Shown: piece after piece, positions 35,478-44,544 of the stretch | Position numbering within the stretch: the first letter of the stretch is position 1 | How the letters are laid out: each line of letters starts with the position of its first letter | The notes under the pieces: generated by a model | The model's input: the letters and a program-made list of their open reading frames with translations, nothing else | Databases searched by the model: none | Told to the model about the DNA's origin: nothing | Position numbers and translations under genes: made by a program | Assembly (NCBI RefSeq): GCF_001428865.1 | Contig: NZ_LMIV01000001.1 | Location: forward strand, 429,776-493,775 | Source: Sphingomonas sp. Root241 | GTDB taxonomy: Bacteria > Pseudomonadota > Alphaproteobacteria > Sphingomonadales > Sphingomonadaceae | DNA length: 64,000 nucleotides | Reading direction: 5' to 3'

Positions 35478-38400
35478 ATGAAGAAAACCCAGATCACACG
35501 CGGTCTGCGCGGCAGCACGGCTTTGTCCGCGCTCGTCCTCGCCGGCACGCTGTTCGCCGCGCCTGCATTCGCGCAGACTGCGCCGAACACGCAGAACACT
35601 CCAGCGGCTGCGCCGTCGGAAGACGAAGAAGCCAGCGACAACCAGGACATCGTCGTCACCGGTTCGATTCTGCGCCGCACCGACAGCGAGACACCTTCGC
35701 CCGTCACCGTGCTGAGCAGCGAGACGCTCGAGGCGCGCGGCATCAATACGGCAGCCGAAGCGCTGCAGCGCGTTGCTGCCAACGGCTCGGGAACGATCTC
35801 GGAAGGTTGGAACAACGGGAACAACTTCGCGGCCGGTGCGAACGCTGTGTCACTGCGCGGTCTGACCGTGCAGAAGACGCTGACGCTCTTCGACGGCTTG
35901 CGGATGGCGCCTTATCCCGTTGCGGACGACGGTCACCGAAACTTCGTCGACCTCAACACGATTCCGGACGCGATCATCGATCGCATCGAAGTTCTGAAGG
36001 ACGGCGCTTCGTCGACCTACGGCGCCGACGCTGTCGCGGGCGTGGTCAATGTGATCACCAAGAAGGAAGTCAAGGGCGTCCACGTCAATGCCTCGACCGG
36101 CATCTCCGAGCACGGCGACGGCGCCGAGCAGCGGTTCGACTTGACCCTTGGCCACGGCGATCTCGATGCGGATGGCTTCAACCTCTACGTCAGCGGCTCC
36201 TATCGCAAAAACGACGTGATCTGGGCTCGCGATCGCGACTTCCCGGGCAGCACCGGCTATCTCGGCGACATTTGCGACGGCGCTGGCCACTGCATGGGCA
36301 CTCCGACGCGCTGGTACCAGTTCGCTGTCAATCCCAATGGCACCCTCGGCGGCTCGACCATCGCGAATTTCCCGCTGGTCGCCCCGGGTACCGCGGCCGG
36401 TGCCCGGACGGCTGAATACCGTCTGCTGAACTCGGATTGCGGCGCATTCGGCGCGCAGTCGCAGACTCTGCCGAACAGCGCTCGCGGTCTGGTGACCACC
36501 GGCGCACTCGCAGGGCAGTACACCTACGCGTCCAACCTGTGCCAGCTGGACATGAAGGAAAAGTACGCCACGCTTCGTCCGTCGACTGAGCGCTATGGCT
36601 TCTCCGCCCGCGCCACGGTGAGGGTTGGTGACAATGCGGAAGCGTATGTCTCGGGCAATTACATGCACGTGAATACCTATTCGCAGCTGACCCCGTCGGC
36701 GTTGGGCACCACCAACACGCCGCCGCCCAGCTCGGTTGCGTGGAATTCCATGGTGCTGCCGGTCTATGTCTGCCCGGGTGGCGTCGGCGCCTTCACGGCT
36801 GCCGGGGTCAACACCAGCAGCTGCACGGCCGCTTCGGCGGGCGCGGCGCTCAACCCGAACAATCCGTTCGCGTCTTCGGGTCAGGTTGCGATCCTTCGCG
36901 GCCGTTATGACCGTCCGCAGACCGTCGAGACCAATTCGCGTGCGCTTCGGGCCGCAGCCGGGATCAACGGGACCTTCGGCTCGGACAACGACTGGAACTA
37001 TCAGGTCGAATTCACCGCGTCGCAGATTGAACTCAGCCGCATCAGCGAGAACTACATCATCCCGCAGCGGGTCGCGGACGTGATCGCAACCGGCGCGTAC
37101 AATTTTGCGCAACCTTGGCTGAACAGTCAGCAGGTGCGTGATTATATCTCGCCGATCAATGTCAAGAAGTCGACTTCGGAACTATGGCAAGGTTCGGCTA
37201 CCCTGGGTCGGGCTCTGTTCGATTTACCGGGTGGTCAGCTCCAGGCGGCCGTGGGCGTATCGTATCGTCACGAATCGATCAACGATCAGTCGGCGAACCC
37301 CGAGAACCTCGCACATCCCTACGATCGTTACTTCACGATCAACGCTGTGGGCGCGGTCGGCAGCCGCAACGTCAAGTCGGCGTTCTACGAAGTCGGTGCG
37401 CCGATCTTCGATCAGCTCGAGCTGAGCGCTTCTGGCCGCTATGACAAGTATTCGTCCGGCCAGAGCAACTTCTCGCCGAAGTTCGGCGCGAAGATAAAGC
37501 CCGTGCAGCAGCTCCTGCTTCGCGGGACCTGGTCGAAGGGCTTCCGTATCCCCTCGTTCAACGAGGCGTTCGGCCTGCCGACGACCGGTTACACCAACCT
37601 GGGCGTCAACTGCGCCGATACACCGACCTTCTGTGCTGCGCACTCGGCCGGCGGCGTTCCCAACACCTACATCACCAACGGCTATCAGCTCGGACGTACT
37701 TCGACGGGTAACCCGGCTCTCGACCCTGAAAAGTCGACCAGCTGGACCGTGGGCGCGGTGTTCGAACCGATCCGGAACGTCTCGTTCACGATCGACTACT
37801 TCAACATCAAGGTGCGGGATGTCATCGGGAACATTTCGGCCGAGGATCAGGACGCAGCGCTGATCGCCTATATGGAAACCGGCAATACTACTGCCGTTCC
37901 TGGCGTCAACGTCGTTCCGAGCGCCGGCAACGATCCCCAGTTCCCGACCGCGCGCGTGCTCCCGCAGTTCCTCGAGTTCTCGTTCCAGAACGCGGACACT
38001 GAAGAAGTTTCGGGCATCGACCTCGGCTTCGATGTGAAGCACGACTTCGGTGGCGGCGTGCAATTGTACAGCTCGTTCGACGCGTCGTACCTGCTCAAGT
38101 ATCAGGTCGTTCGCAAGAGCGGCACGATCGAGCGCTATGACGGGTCGCTCAGCCCGTGCGACTACACCTCGTGCTCGGGTTCGCCGAAGTGGCGCGGCAG
38201 CTGGCAGAACACGCTCACCGTGGGTGGGCTGGCGCTGACAGGCACCGTCTACTACACTGGCGGCTATGACTTGGCTTCGGTCGACTACGGCGGCACGCCG
38301 GGCGACTGCCAGGCCAGCATCGGTGCGTCCGTCGTGGGTTATCAGCGTGCTCCGGGCGAAGCCGGATCGGTTCCGCTGGTACCGGTGAAGTGCGAAGTCG

Positions 38401-38603
38401 GCGCGCAGTGGAATGCTGACCTCACCCTCAGCTACCGTGTGAATGACCACTTCCAGATCTATGCGAATGCCCTGAACTTCCTGAACATCAAACCGCAGTT
38501 CGATCCGTCGGCTGCGTACTCGATCTTCAACTATAACCCTGCTTGGGGTCAGGCGAACGTCGTGGGCCGTTACTTCCGCGTCGGTACCAAGCTCGACTTC
38601 TAA
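35478..38603 (+). CDS. TonB-dependent receptor, large Caulobacter-type
   Basis: A 1041-residue outer-membrane receptor. The signal MKKTQITRGLRGSTALSAL... ends at AFAQ (about 33). After an Asp/Glu-rich linker the TonB box region is NQDIVVTGSILRRTD (about 55-69), the plug has SVSLRGLTVQKTL-like and VEVLKDGASSTYGADAVAGVVN segments, and the barrel ends FRVGTKLDF with terminal Phe. Several cysteine pairs (SDCGAF, NLCQL, YVCPGG, SSCTA) suggest disulphides in the extracellular loops. Codons GGT, CGT and GTT are more frequent than in neighbouring genes, consistent with high expression. The ligand (sugar, peptide or other) is unknown. Confidence 0.93.
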   Translation: MKKTQITRGLRGSTALSALVLAGTLFAAPAFAQTAPNTQNTPAAAPSEDEEASDNQDIVVTGSILRRTDSETPSPVTVLSSETLEARGINTAAEALQRVAANGSGTISEGWNNGNNFAAGANAVSLRGLTVQKTLTLFDGLRMAPYPVADDGHRNFVDLNTIPDAIIDRIEVLKDGASSTYGADAVAGVVNVITKKEVKGVHVNASTGISEHGDGAEQRFDLTLGHGDLDADGFNLYVSGSYRKNDVIWARDRDFPGSTGYLGDICDGAGHCMGTPTRWYQFAVNPNGTLGGSTIANFPLVAPGTAAGARTAEYRLLNSDCGAFGAQSQTLPNSARGLVTTGALAGQYTYASNLCQLDMKEKYATLRPSTERYGFSARATVRVGDNAEAYVSGNYMHVNTYSQLTPSALGTTNTPPPSSVAWNSMVLPVYVCPGGVGAFTAAGVNTSSCTAASAGAALNPNNPFASSGQVAILRGRYDRPQTVETNSRALRAAAGINGTFGSDNDWNYQVEFTASQIELSRISENYIIPQRVADVIATGAYNFAQPWLNSQQVRDYISPINVKKSTSELWQGSATLGRALFDLPGGQLQAAVGVSYRHESINDQSANPENLAHPYDRYFTINAVGAVGSRNVKSAFYEVGAPIFDQLELSASGRYDKYSSGQSNFSPKFGAKIKPVQQLLLRGTWSKGFRIPSFNEAFGLPTTGYTNLGVNCADTPTFCAAHSAGGVPNTYITNGYQLGRTSTGNPALDPEKSTSWTVGAVFEPIRNVSFTIDYFNIKVRDVIGNISAEDQDAALIAYMETGNTTAVPGVNVVPSAGNDPQFPTARVLPQFLEFSFQNADTEEVSGIDLGFDVKHDFGGGVQLYSSFDASYLLKYQVVRKSGTIERYDGSLSPCDYTSCSGSPKWRGSWQNTLTVGGLALTGTVYYTGGYDLASVDYGGTPGDCQASIGASVVGYQRAPGEAGSVPLVPVKCEVGAQWNADLTLSYRVNDHFQIYANALNFLNIKPQFDPSAAYSIFNYNPAWGQANVVGRYFRVGTKLDF

Positions 38604-38629
38604 ACTTCCGGAAATACTGGAAACAAAAT

Positions 38630-38663
38630 GGGGCGGCTCCGCGAGGAGCCGCCCCTTCTTTTT
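38630..38663 (+). terminator. strong intrinsic terminator
   Basis: A perfect 11-base stem (GGGGCGGCTCC and GGAGCCGCCCC) with a four-base loop GCGA is followed by TTCTTTTT. It lies 27 bases after the large receptor stop and before the end of the convergent clpB. Confidence 0.95.
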
Positions 38664-38679
38664 GCCCGGCGATCGCAGC

Positions 38680-41259
38680 TCAGACGACGTTGAGCTTCAG
38701 CGCCCCGTCCCCCTCGTCGATCGTCACGGTCGATCCGTCCTTGACGTCGCCGCGCAGGATCAGGTCCGCGAGCGGATCCTGCAGATAGCGCTGCACCGCG
38801 CGCTTCAGCGGTCGCGCGCCGTAGACCGGATCATAGCCGACCCGCCCGAGCCAGGCGCGTGCGGCATCCGACAATTCGATCCGGATCTTGCGGTCCGCGA
38901 GCAGCTTGCTTACCCGCCCCACCTGGATATCGACGATCGGCGCCATGTGATCGGCGGCGAGTCGGTGGAACAGGATGATCTCGTCGAGCCGGTTGAGGAA
39001 CTCCGGCCGGAAATGCGCGCGCACGATTTCCATCACCTGCGGCTCGACATCCTCCACTTTCTGCCCGTCGGCGAGGTTGGTGAGGAATTGCGACCCCAGA
39101 TTCGACGTCAGGATCACGATCGTGTTCGAGAAGTCGACCGTGCGGCCCTGGCCGTCGGTCAGCCGCCCGTCGTCGAGCACCTGGAGCAGCACGTTGAACA
39201 CGTCGCCATGCGCCTTCTCGACTTCGTCGAACAACACGACCTGATAGGGCCGGCGGCGAACCGCTTCGGTCAGCACGCCGCCTTCCTCATAGCCGACATA
39301 GCCCGGAGGCGCGCCGAGCAGCCGCGCGACCGAGTGCTTCTCCATGAACTCGCTCATGTCGATCCGCACCATCGCGTTGCTGTCGTCGAACAGGAACTCG
39401 GCGAGCGCCTTGGTCAGCTCGGTCTTGCCGACGCCGGTGGGCCCGAGGAACAGGAACGAGCCGAGCGGGCGATTGGGATCCTGCAGCCCGGCGCGGCTGC
39501 GGCGCACCGCGGTCGCCACCGCCTTCACCGCGTCGGCCTGACCGATCACGCGCTTGCCGAGCTGCTCTTCCATGTTGAGGAGCTTCTCGCGTTCGCCCTC
39601 GAGCATCCGCTCCATCGGAATGCCGGTCCAGCGCGCGACCACCGCGGCGATATCGTCGGCAGTGACTTCCTCGCGCAGCATCGCACCCTTGGTGGTGGCC
39701 TGTGCCTCGTCGAGCTGCTTGGTCAGCGCGGGGATGGTCCCGTAATTGAGCTCGGCCATCTTGCCGAGATCGCCCGCGCGCTGCGCCTGTTCGAGCTCCA
39801 ATTTGGCGGCGTCGAGCTGCTCCTTGAGCCGCGATTCGGCGTTGATCTTGTCCTTTTCCGCCTGCCAGCGCCCGGTGAGCTCCGCCGACTGCTGCTCGAG
39901 ATTGGCGAGCTCGGCCTCGAGCGTCGCGAGGCGATCCTTCGACGCCGCGTCGGTCTCCTTTTTGAGTGCCTCGCGCTCGATCTTGAGCTGGATGATTCGC
40001 CGGTCGAGATTCTCGATCTCCTCGGGCTTGCTCTCCACTTCCATGCGGATGCGGCTGGCGGCCTCGTCCATCAGGTCGATTGCCTTGTCGGGCAGGAATC
40101 GATCGGTGATGTAGCGGTTGGAGAGCGTCGCGGCGCTGACGATCGCGCCGTCGGTGATCCGCACGCCGTGGTGCAGCTCGTATTTTTCCTTGAGGCCGCG
40201 CAGGATCGAAATCGTGTCCTCGACCGTCGGCTCGCCGACGAACACGGGCTGGAAGCGGCGCTGGAGAGCGGCATCCTTCTCGACATATTTGCGGTACTCG
40301 TCGAGCGTGGTCGCGCCGATGCAGTGGAGCTCGCCGCGCGCGAGCGCGGGCTTCAGGAGATTGCCGGCATCCATCGCGCCCTCGGTCTTCCCGGCGCCGA
40401 TCAGCTGGTGCATCTCGTCGATGAACAGGATGATATGGCCCTCGCCGGCCTTCACTTCGTCGAGCACACCCTTCAGCCGCTCCTCGAATTCGCCCCGATA
40501 TTTGGCGCCCGCGATCAGGCTGCCCATGTCGAGCGACATCAGTGCACGATCCTTGAGATTGTCGGGCACGTCGCCATTGGCGATGCGCAGCGCGAGGCCC
40601 TCGGCGATCGCGGTCTTGCCGACACCGGGCTCGCCGATCAGGACGGGATTGTTCTTGGTGCGCCGTGCGAGGATCTGGATCGTGCGGCGGATCTCCTCGT
40701 CGCGACCGATCACCGGATCGAGCTTGCCGTCGCGCGCCGCTTGCGTCAGGTCGCGCGCGAACTTCTTGAGCGCATCATAGCGATCCTCGGCACCCGCGGT
40801 GTCGGCGGTGCGCCCGCCGCGAAGCTTGTCGATCGCGGCGTTGAGGTTCTGCGGGGTGACGCCGGCGGCGGCGAGTGCCTTGCCCGCGGTCGTGGTGCCG
40901 GCCAGCGCCAGCGCGAGCAGCAGCCGCTCGACGGTGACGAAGCTGTCGCCTGCCTTGGCCGCGACCTGCTCGGCCTGGTCGAGCACGCGCACCGCGTCAT
41001 TGTCGAGGCCCGGCGTCTGCTGCGCGCCGCCGCCCGATACCGCGGGGACCTTGGCCAGCGCCGCATCGGTTTCGGAGAGCGCGCGCTTCGCATCGCCGCC
41101 TGCCGCACCGATCAGTCCGCTCGCCATGCCCTGCTCGTCCTCGAGCAGCGCCTTGAGCAGATGTTCCGGCGAGATCCGCTGGTGGTTCATCCGGATTGCC
41201 ACGGTCTGCGCCGACTGAAGGAATCCCTTGGCGCGGTCGGTGAATTTCTCGAGGTTCAT
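38680..41259 (-). CDS. clpB: ATP-dependent disaggregase ClpB
   Basis: An 859-residue Hsp100 chaperone that dissolves protein aggregates with DnaK. The N-terminal Clp repeat domain begins [20 protein letters not shown]+ domain 1 has Walker [10 protein letters not shown] (about 206); the long middle coiled coil (about 410-520) distinguishes ClpB from ClpA; AAA+ domain 2 has [10 protein letters not shown] (about 606) and [14 protein letters not shown]. The length and order are standard. A plausible heat-shock promoter lies directly upstream. Confidence 0.97.
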   Translation of the reverse strand: MNLEKFTDRAKGFLQSAQTVAIRMNHQRISPEHLLKALLEDEQGMASGLIGAAGGDAKRALSETDAALAKVPAVSGGGAQQTPGLDNDAVRVLDQAEQVAAKAGDSFVTVERLLLALALAGTTTAGKALAAAGVTPQNLNAAIDKLRGGRTADTAGAEDRYDALKKFARDLTQAARDGKLDPVIGRDEEIRRTIQILARRTKNNPVLIGEPGVGKTAIAEGLALRIANGDVPDNLKDRALMSLDMGSLIAGAKYRGEFEERLKGVLDEVKAGEGHIILFIDEMHQLIGAGKTEGAMDAGNLLKPALARGELHCIGATTLDEYRKYVEKDAALQRRFQPVFVGEPTVEDTISILRGLKEKYELHHGVRITDGAIVSAATLSNRYITDRFLPDKAIDLMDEAASRIRMEVESKPEEIENLDRRIIQLKIEREALKKETDAASKDRLATLEAELANLEQQSAELTGRWQAEKDKINAESRLKEQLDAAKLELEQAQRAGDLGKMAELNYGTIPALTKQLDEAQATTKGAMLREEVTADDIAAVVARWTGIPMERMLEGEREKLLNMEEQLGKRVIGQADAVKAVATAVRRSRAGLQDPNRPLGSFLFLGPTGVGKTELTKALAEFLFDDSNAMVRIDMSEFMEKHSVARLLGAPPGYVGYEEGGVLTEAVRRRPYQVVLFDEVEKAHGDVFNVLLQVLDDGRLTDGQGRTVDFSNTIVILTSNLGSQFLTNLADGQKVEDVEPQVMEIVRAHFRPEFLNRLDEIILFHRLAADHMAPIVDIQVGRVSKLLADRKIRIELSDAARAWLGRVGYDPVYGARPLKRAVQRYLQDPLADLILRGDVKDGSTVTIDEGDGALKLNVV

Positions 41260-41285
41260 GCTGGCCCCTATTGGTTATGGAGCCG

Positions 41286-41313
41286 ATGTAGTGTTGCCAT
41301 TGTGCAACACAAG
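41286..41313 (-). promoter_or_regulatory. candidate sigma-32 heat-shock promoter of clpB
   Basis: On the minus strand CTTG (41313-41310) and CTACAT (41291-41286) are separated by 18 bases, close to the alphaproteobacterial sigma-32 pattern CTTG-N17/18-CYTATNT. The spacer contains a perfect five-base inverted repeat GTTGC...GCAAC. The site ends 27 bases before the clpB start and lies just past the stop of the preceding gene. Confidence 0.5.
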
Positions 41314-41327
41314 GACTTCGATGCGTC

Positions 41328-43229
41328 TCAGGTGAGGTGGATGTACAGCGCCGTGGTCCGCAACTGGCCCCCGCCGTTCTGAAATTCCTGTTCGGTCACC
41401 GAAAGCGTCTCGCCTTTGCCCGGCGGCCAGGGATCGCGGATGCTCAACACGCGAGTGCCTTCGACACGAAGCGCGCGGGCGCTGGCCTGGACCGGCGCGT
41501 CGCCGCTCACGGAGTCGATCACGACGAAATGGCCATGCGCACCGTCGACTCGCGCAATGACCGGACCTTTGGCCAGCGCCTCGATCACTGCGGTGAGCGA
41601 CATCACCTTCGGCGCGGAGCATGGCACATAGTTGTTCAGGACCTTCGCTATATTGCCCATCGCGGCTCCGGCGGCGGGATTATAAGATTTGGGATAGTCC
41701 TGCGACAGCCGCTCGATATATCCAGCATCCATGTAAATGGACTTGGAGGCCATCACCATCTGTACGGCCGCGATCCCGCACGATGTGCTGGTCAGCTGCC
41801 CGAACAGCGGGTTCGCTTCTTCCTCGTCATCGTCATCGTCATAATCGTCGTCTTCAGCGTCAAGATCCTCCTGATAGTCTCCCATTGCCCGCGCCATCTC
41901 GCTCTGTGCATCGGTGGAGGACTTTGCCATCTGGATCGCGGAGGCGCCTGACGCCTTCAACTGCCGGAACGGCGGCACATAAGGCCGGGGCACATAACCT
42001 TTGTGGTCTTCCACGTCGCTGGCATAATCGCGGTCAAGCGCCTCGTTGAACTCCGCATCCTTGCTCGCGGCCTTCATCGCGCGGTGAGTCGCCTTTAGGC
42101 GCGGGTTCTTGTCGGCGCCCAGCAACGCGTGTTCATGATCCGCCGAATAGGCCCCGGTTCCGAACATGGTGGCGTCGACGAAATTCCTCGCCATTTGCGG
42201 ATGGTTCATCCCTCGTACCTTGCGGATCAGCGGCAGCTTGTTGGTGGCATGGACGGATATCTCGTGATTGAGCGTGTGCGCCATTGCCGCCTTCGAAAGG
42301 TCTTCGCGAAGCGTGACGGTGATGCGAACTGCGTTGCCCGCGGTCATCCAGGGCGGCCATTGGTCCGAGGTCGCCGAATTGAGGGCGTTCTGCTGCAAGC
42401 CCCGATATACGCCCTGACCGTCCATCACGGCCATCGCCGTGTCCCCCATCGCCTCCATGGCGTCGGTGGTGATGACGAGCTCCAGATCGGGCTCGGTCTC
42501 GAAGACGGTCAACGCGGGTTTGATCGCCTTGTCCTCAGCCGCGACATTCTGGTCGCCCTGCTTGTACAGTTCGATCCCAGCTTTCGCGTCGTCAAAGGCC
42601 TCGGCCTTGGCGATGTCATCATACTCAATGACATCGGGCGCGACCGCATCGGGATGGAAGTTGCCGGCATAGACCACCTTGGGCTGACGGACGGCGGAGA
42701 GCGATAGTGGAAGACTGGGGAGCGGCGGCGCCGCTTTCGCCTGCGCAATCGGTCGCGCAGCGATCGCGCCCATCCGGTCCGCTTCGCTTTCCAGAGAGGG
42801 TGAATCGTTGATCGGCTGGCCCCGCGGATCGTGCCGGGTTGCCCGGACCCGTCCCTGCTTCTGCTGCACCACGTGCCATGCCTCATGCGGCAAGTGCTGC
42901 TCCTGCCCCGGGGCGAGGTGGATGTCGGTACCTTGAGCATAAGCGTGCGCCTGCATTTGTGCGGGCCTGGCCGAGTTGCGATGAACCCGCACATCATCGA
43001 GCGCGATGCCCGACAGCGCTTCCATACCTGTCTTGAGATTGGCGGGTAGGCTGTCGCGCGGCGCGGCCTTCGCTTGAATCGGTGCGGGTGCGGACCGCGC
43101 GTTCAGGCGCGCCGCCATTTCATGGAGCTGCGCGACGGCGCTACGCGCGCCGAGCTTGCCCGACGATGGCCCGGCCGGCGACGTGCTTCTGGTTGGCTGG
43201 TTCGACAGCCGGTGGGCCAGTTCCGCCAT
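41328..43229 (-). CDS. orphan DUF4157 (eCIS-core-like) protein with papain-like C-terminal domain
   Basis: A 633-residue multidomain protein without signal peptide. Residues about 60-130 are a DUF4157/eCIS-core domain: LSGIALDDVRVHRNS, AYAQGTDIHLAPGQEQHLP and the metal motif HEAWH (115-119). The middle (about 185-400) is unrecognised but has a second HE-type motif, HTLNHEISVH (His322, Glu323, His327), and later DHEH (364-367). A very acidic linker (451-472, mostly Asp/Glu) leads to a papain-like domain: Cys484 in STSCGIAAV, His567 in GAHGHFVVIDSV, Asp599 in RDPWPPGKG, resembling AvrRpt2/C39-type cysteine proteases. DUF4157 domains often sit in contractile-injection-system cargo or polymorphic toxins; no such machinery is in this window. 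The start at 43229 has AAGGAGCG ahead. Function is inferred only. Confidence 0.8.
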   Translation of the reverse strand: MAELAHRLSNQPTRSTSPAGPSSGKLGARSAVAQLHEMAARLNARSAPAPIQAKAAPRDSLPANLKTGMEALSGIALDDVRVHRNSARPAQMQAHAYAQGTDIHLAPGQEQHLPHEAWHVVQQKQGRVRATRHDPRGQPINDSPSLESEADRMGAIAARPIAQAKAAPPLPSLPLSLSAVRQPKVVYAGNFHPDAVAPDVIEYDDIAKAEAFDDAKAGIELYKQGDQNVAAEDKAIKPALTVFETEPDLELVITTDAMEAMGDTAMAVMDGQGVYRGLQQNALNSATSDQWPPWMTAGNAVRITVTLREDLSKAAMAHTLNHEISVHATNKLPLIRKVRGMNHPQMARNFVDATMFGTGAYSADHEHALLGADKNPRLKATHRAMKAASKDAEFNEALDRDYASDVEDHKGYVPRPYVPPFRQLKASGASAIQMAKSSTDAQSEMARAMGDYQEDLDAEDDDYDDDDDEEEANPLFGQLTSTSCGIAAVQMVMASKSIYMDAGYIERLSQDYPKSYNPAAGAAMGNIAKVLNNYVPCSAPKVMSLTAVIEALAKGPVIARVDGAHGHFVVIDSVSGDAPVQASARALRVEGTRVLSIRDPWPPGKGETLSVTEQEFQNGGGQLRTTALYIHLT

Positions 43230-43319
43230 CGCTCGCTCCTTGATCGCTGGTTCCTGACGATCGGAGAATGCCGCCTTTCCGCTCGTCCGGGGGCGCAACC
43301 GCATCCGTTTTGGTACAGG

Positions 43320-44399
43320 TTATTTCCCTGCCTCGGCCGGCCGGCGCGCCCGCGGCGCACCCTTGGCGAAGCGATTGCCGTAGCGATTGCCTTCGTACCA
43401 GCGCGGCGGCTCGGGAGCGTTGGCGACTTCGCGGGCGATCAGATAGTTGAGCCGCGCGAACTTGGCGCCCGCCTCCCAGTTGAAGGGCAGGTCGGCTTGG
43501 TCGGACGGCTGGTGGTAGTTCTTCGCGAGGAACGTCCTGAACGCCTTCTCGCCGCCATTCTTGAACCCGGTCATCAGGAAGATCGACGGCACGCCGACCT
43601 TGACGAAGCTGTAATGGTCGGAGCGTTCGAAGAAATCCTCCTCGGGCATCGGATCGGGCGAGACCGACACGCCCATGCTCGCGCCGGCACGGGCAGTGAC
43701 TTCGCCCAACGTCGAATGCTCGCCGCCGAAGGCGATCACGTCCTGAAAGTCGTAGAGCAGGATCGGCATGTCGAGATTGATGTCGGCGACGATCCTGCCC
43801 TTGCCGACCACCGGATTTCGGGCGAGATAGTTCGATCCCAGCAGCCCGCTTTCCTCGCCCGCCAGCGCGACGAACAGGATCGATCGCTTCGGCCGCTGCC
43901 CGCTCCCGGCGAACGCGCGCGCCGTCTCGAGCATGGTCGCGACGCCCGAGGCATTGTCCATCGCGCCATTGTAGATCTTGTCGCCCGCGCGCAGCGGATC
44001 GGTTCCGACATGGTCGAGATGCGCGCTCAGCACGACATATTCGTTCCTGAGCACCGGATCGGATCCGGGCAGGACTCCGATGACGTTGGGCGCCTTGTAG
44101 ATGCGCTGACGCGGCGGATTGCCCATCGTGATCGGCAGCTTCGCGATCTGGAACCAGCCCGTGTCGGTCTGGGCCTGGACCAGTCCGAGCGCGGCAAAGC
44201 GCTCTGCGACATAGACGGCGGCGGTCAGATAGCCTTTCGACAGCGTGTAACGGCCCTCGAGCGCGTCGTCGGCGAGGAACTCGACATGCTTGCGCACTTC
44301 GCTCGCGCTGAACGCCGGCTGGTCCGGAGCCGCCTGGGCATGCGCGGCCATGGGCGCGAGGGCGAGCGAAAGCCCGGCGAGGAGCATCGAAATGCGCAT
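43320..44399 (-). CDS. exported M28-family zinc peptidase
   Basis: A 359-residue aminopeptidase-like protein. A signal peptide ends at AHAQA (about 22). The M28 zinc site is complete: SAHLDHVG (His), GAMDNASGV (Asp), GEESGLLG (catalytic Glu pair), INLDMP (Asp) and KNYHQPSD (His near residue 305). The region LPITMGNPPRQRIYKAPNVIG is typical of bacterial M28 proteins. It is a periplasmic or secreted peptidase. The ATG at 44399 starts the signal peptide; the longer frame upstream overlaps the divergent M16 gene. Confidence 0.92.
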   Translation of the reverse strand: MRISMLLAGLSLALAPMAAHAQAAPDQPAFSASEVRKHVEFLADDALEGRYTLSKGYLTAAVYVAERFAALGLVQAQTDTGWFQIAKLPITMGNPPRQRIYKAPNVIGVLPGSDPVLRNEYVVLSAHLDHVGTDPLRAGDKIYNGAMDNASGVATMLETARAFAGSGQRPKRSILFVALAGEESGLLGSNYLARNPVVGKGRIVADINLDMPILLYDFQDVIAFGGEHSTLGEVTARAGASMGVSVSPDPMPEEDFFERSDHYSFVKVGVPSIFLMTGFKNGGEKAFRTFLAKNYHQPSDQADLPFNWEAGAKFARLNYLIAREVANAPEPPRWYEGNRYGNRFAKGAPRARRPAEAGK

Positions 44400-44544
44400 G
44401 GGGAAGTCTCTCGGAAAAGGCGCCAATCGGCTCGAGGCTAATCGAAAAACCACCGGCTGCAAGCGCTTACGGATTCGGTTGCAGCGGTTACCGCCTGCGC
44501 TATGCTCAGCCGCAGCCTCATCCTTTCCCGGAAGCCCACCGCAC

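Noticed and set aside
38662-41382. 906-codon plus-strand ORF opposite clpB
   Set aside because: Antisense of clpB, typical of long stop-free shadows in GC-rich DNA.
41328-43229. Full eCIS or type VI gene cluster around the DUF4157 gene
   Set aside because: Neighbours are peptidases and clpB; the ClpB middle coiled coil and N-terminal domain are those of the disaggregase, not of ClpV.
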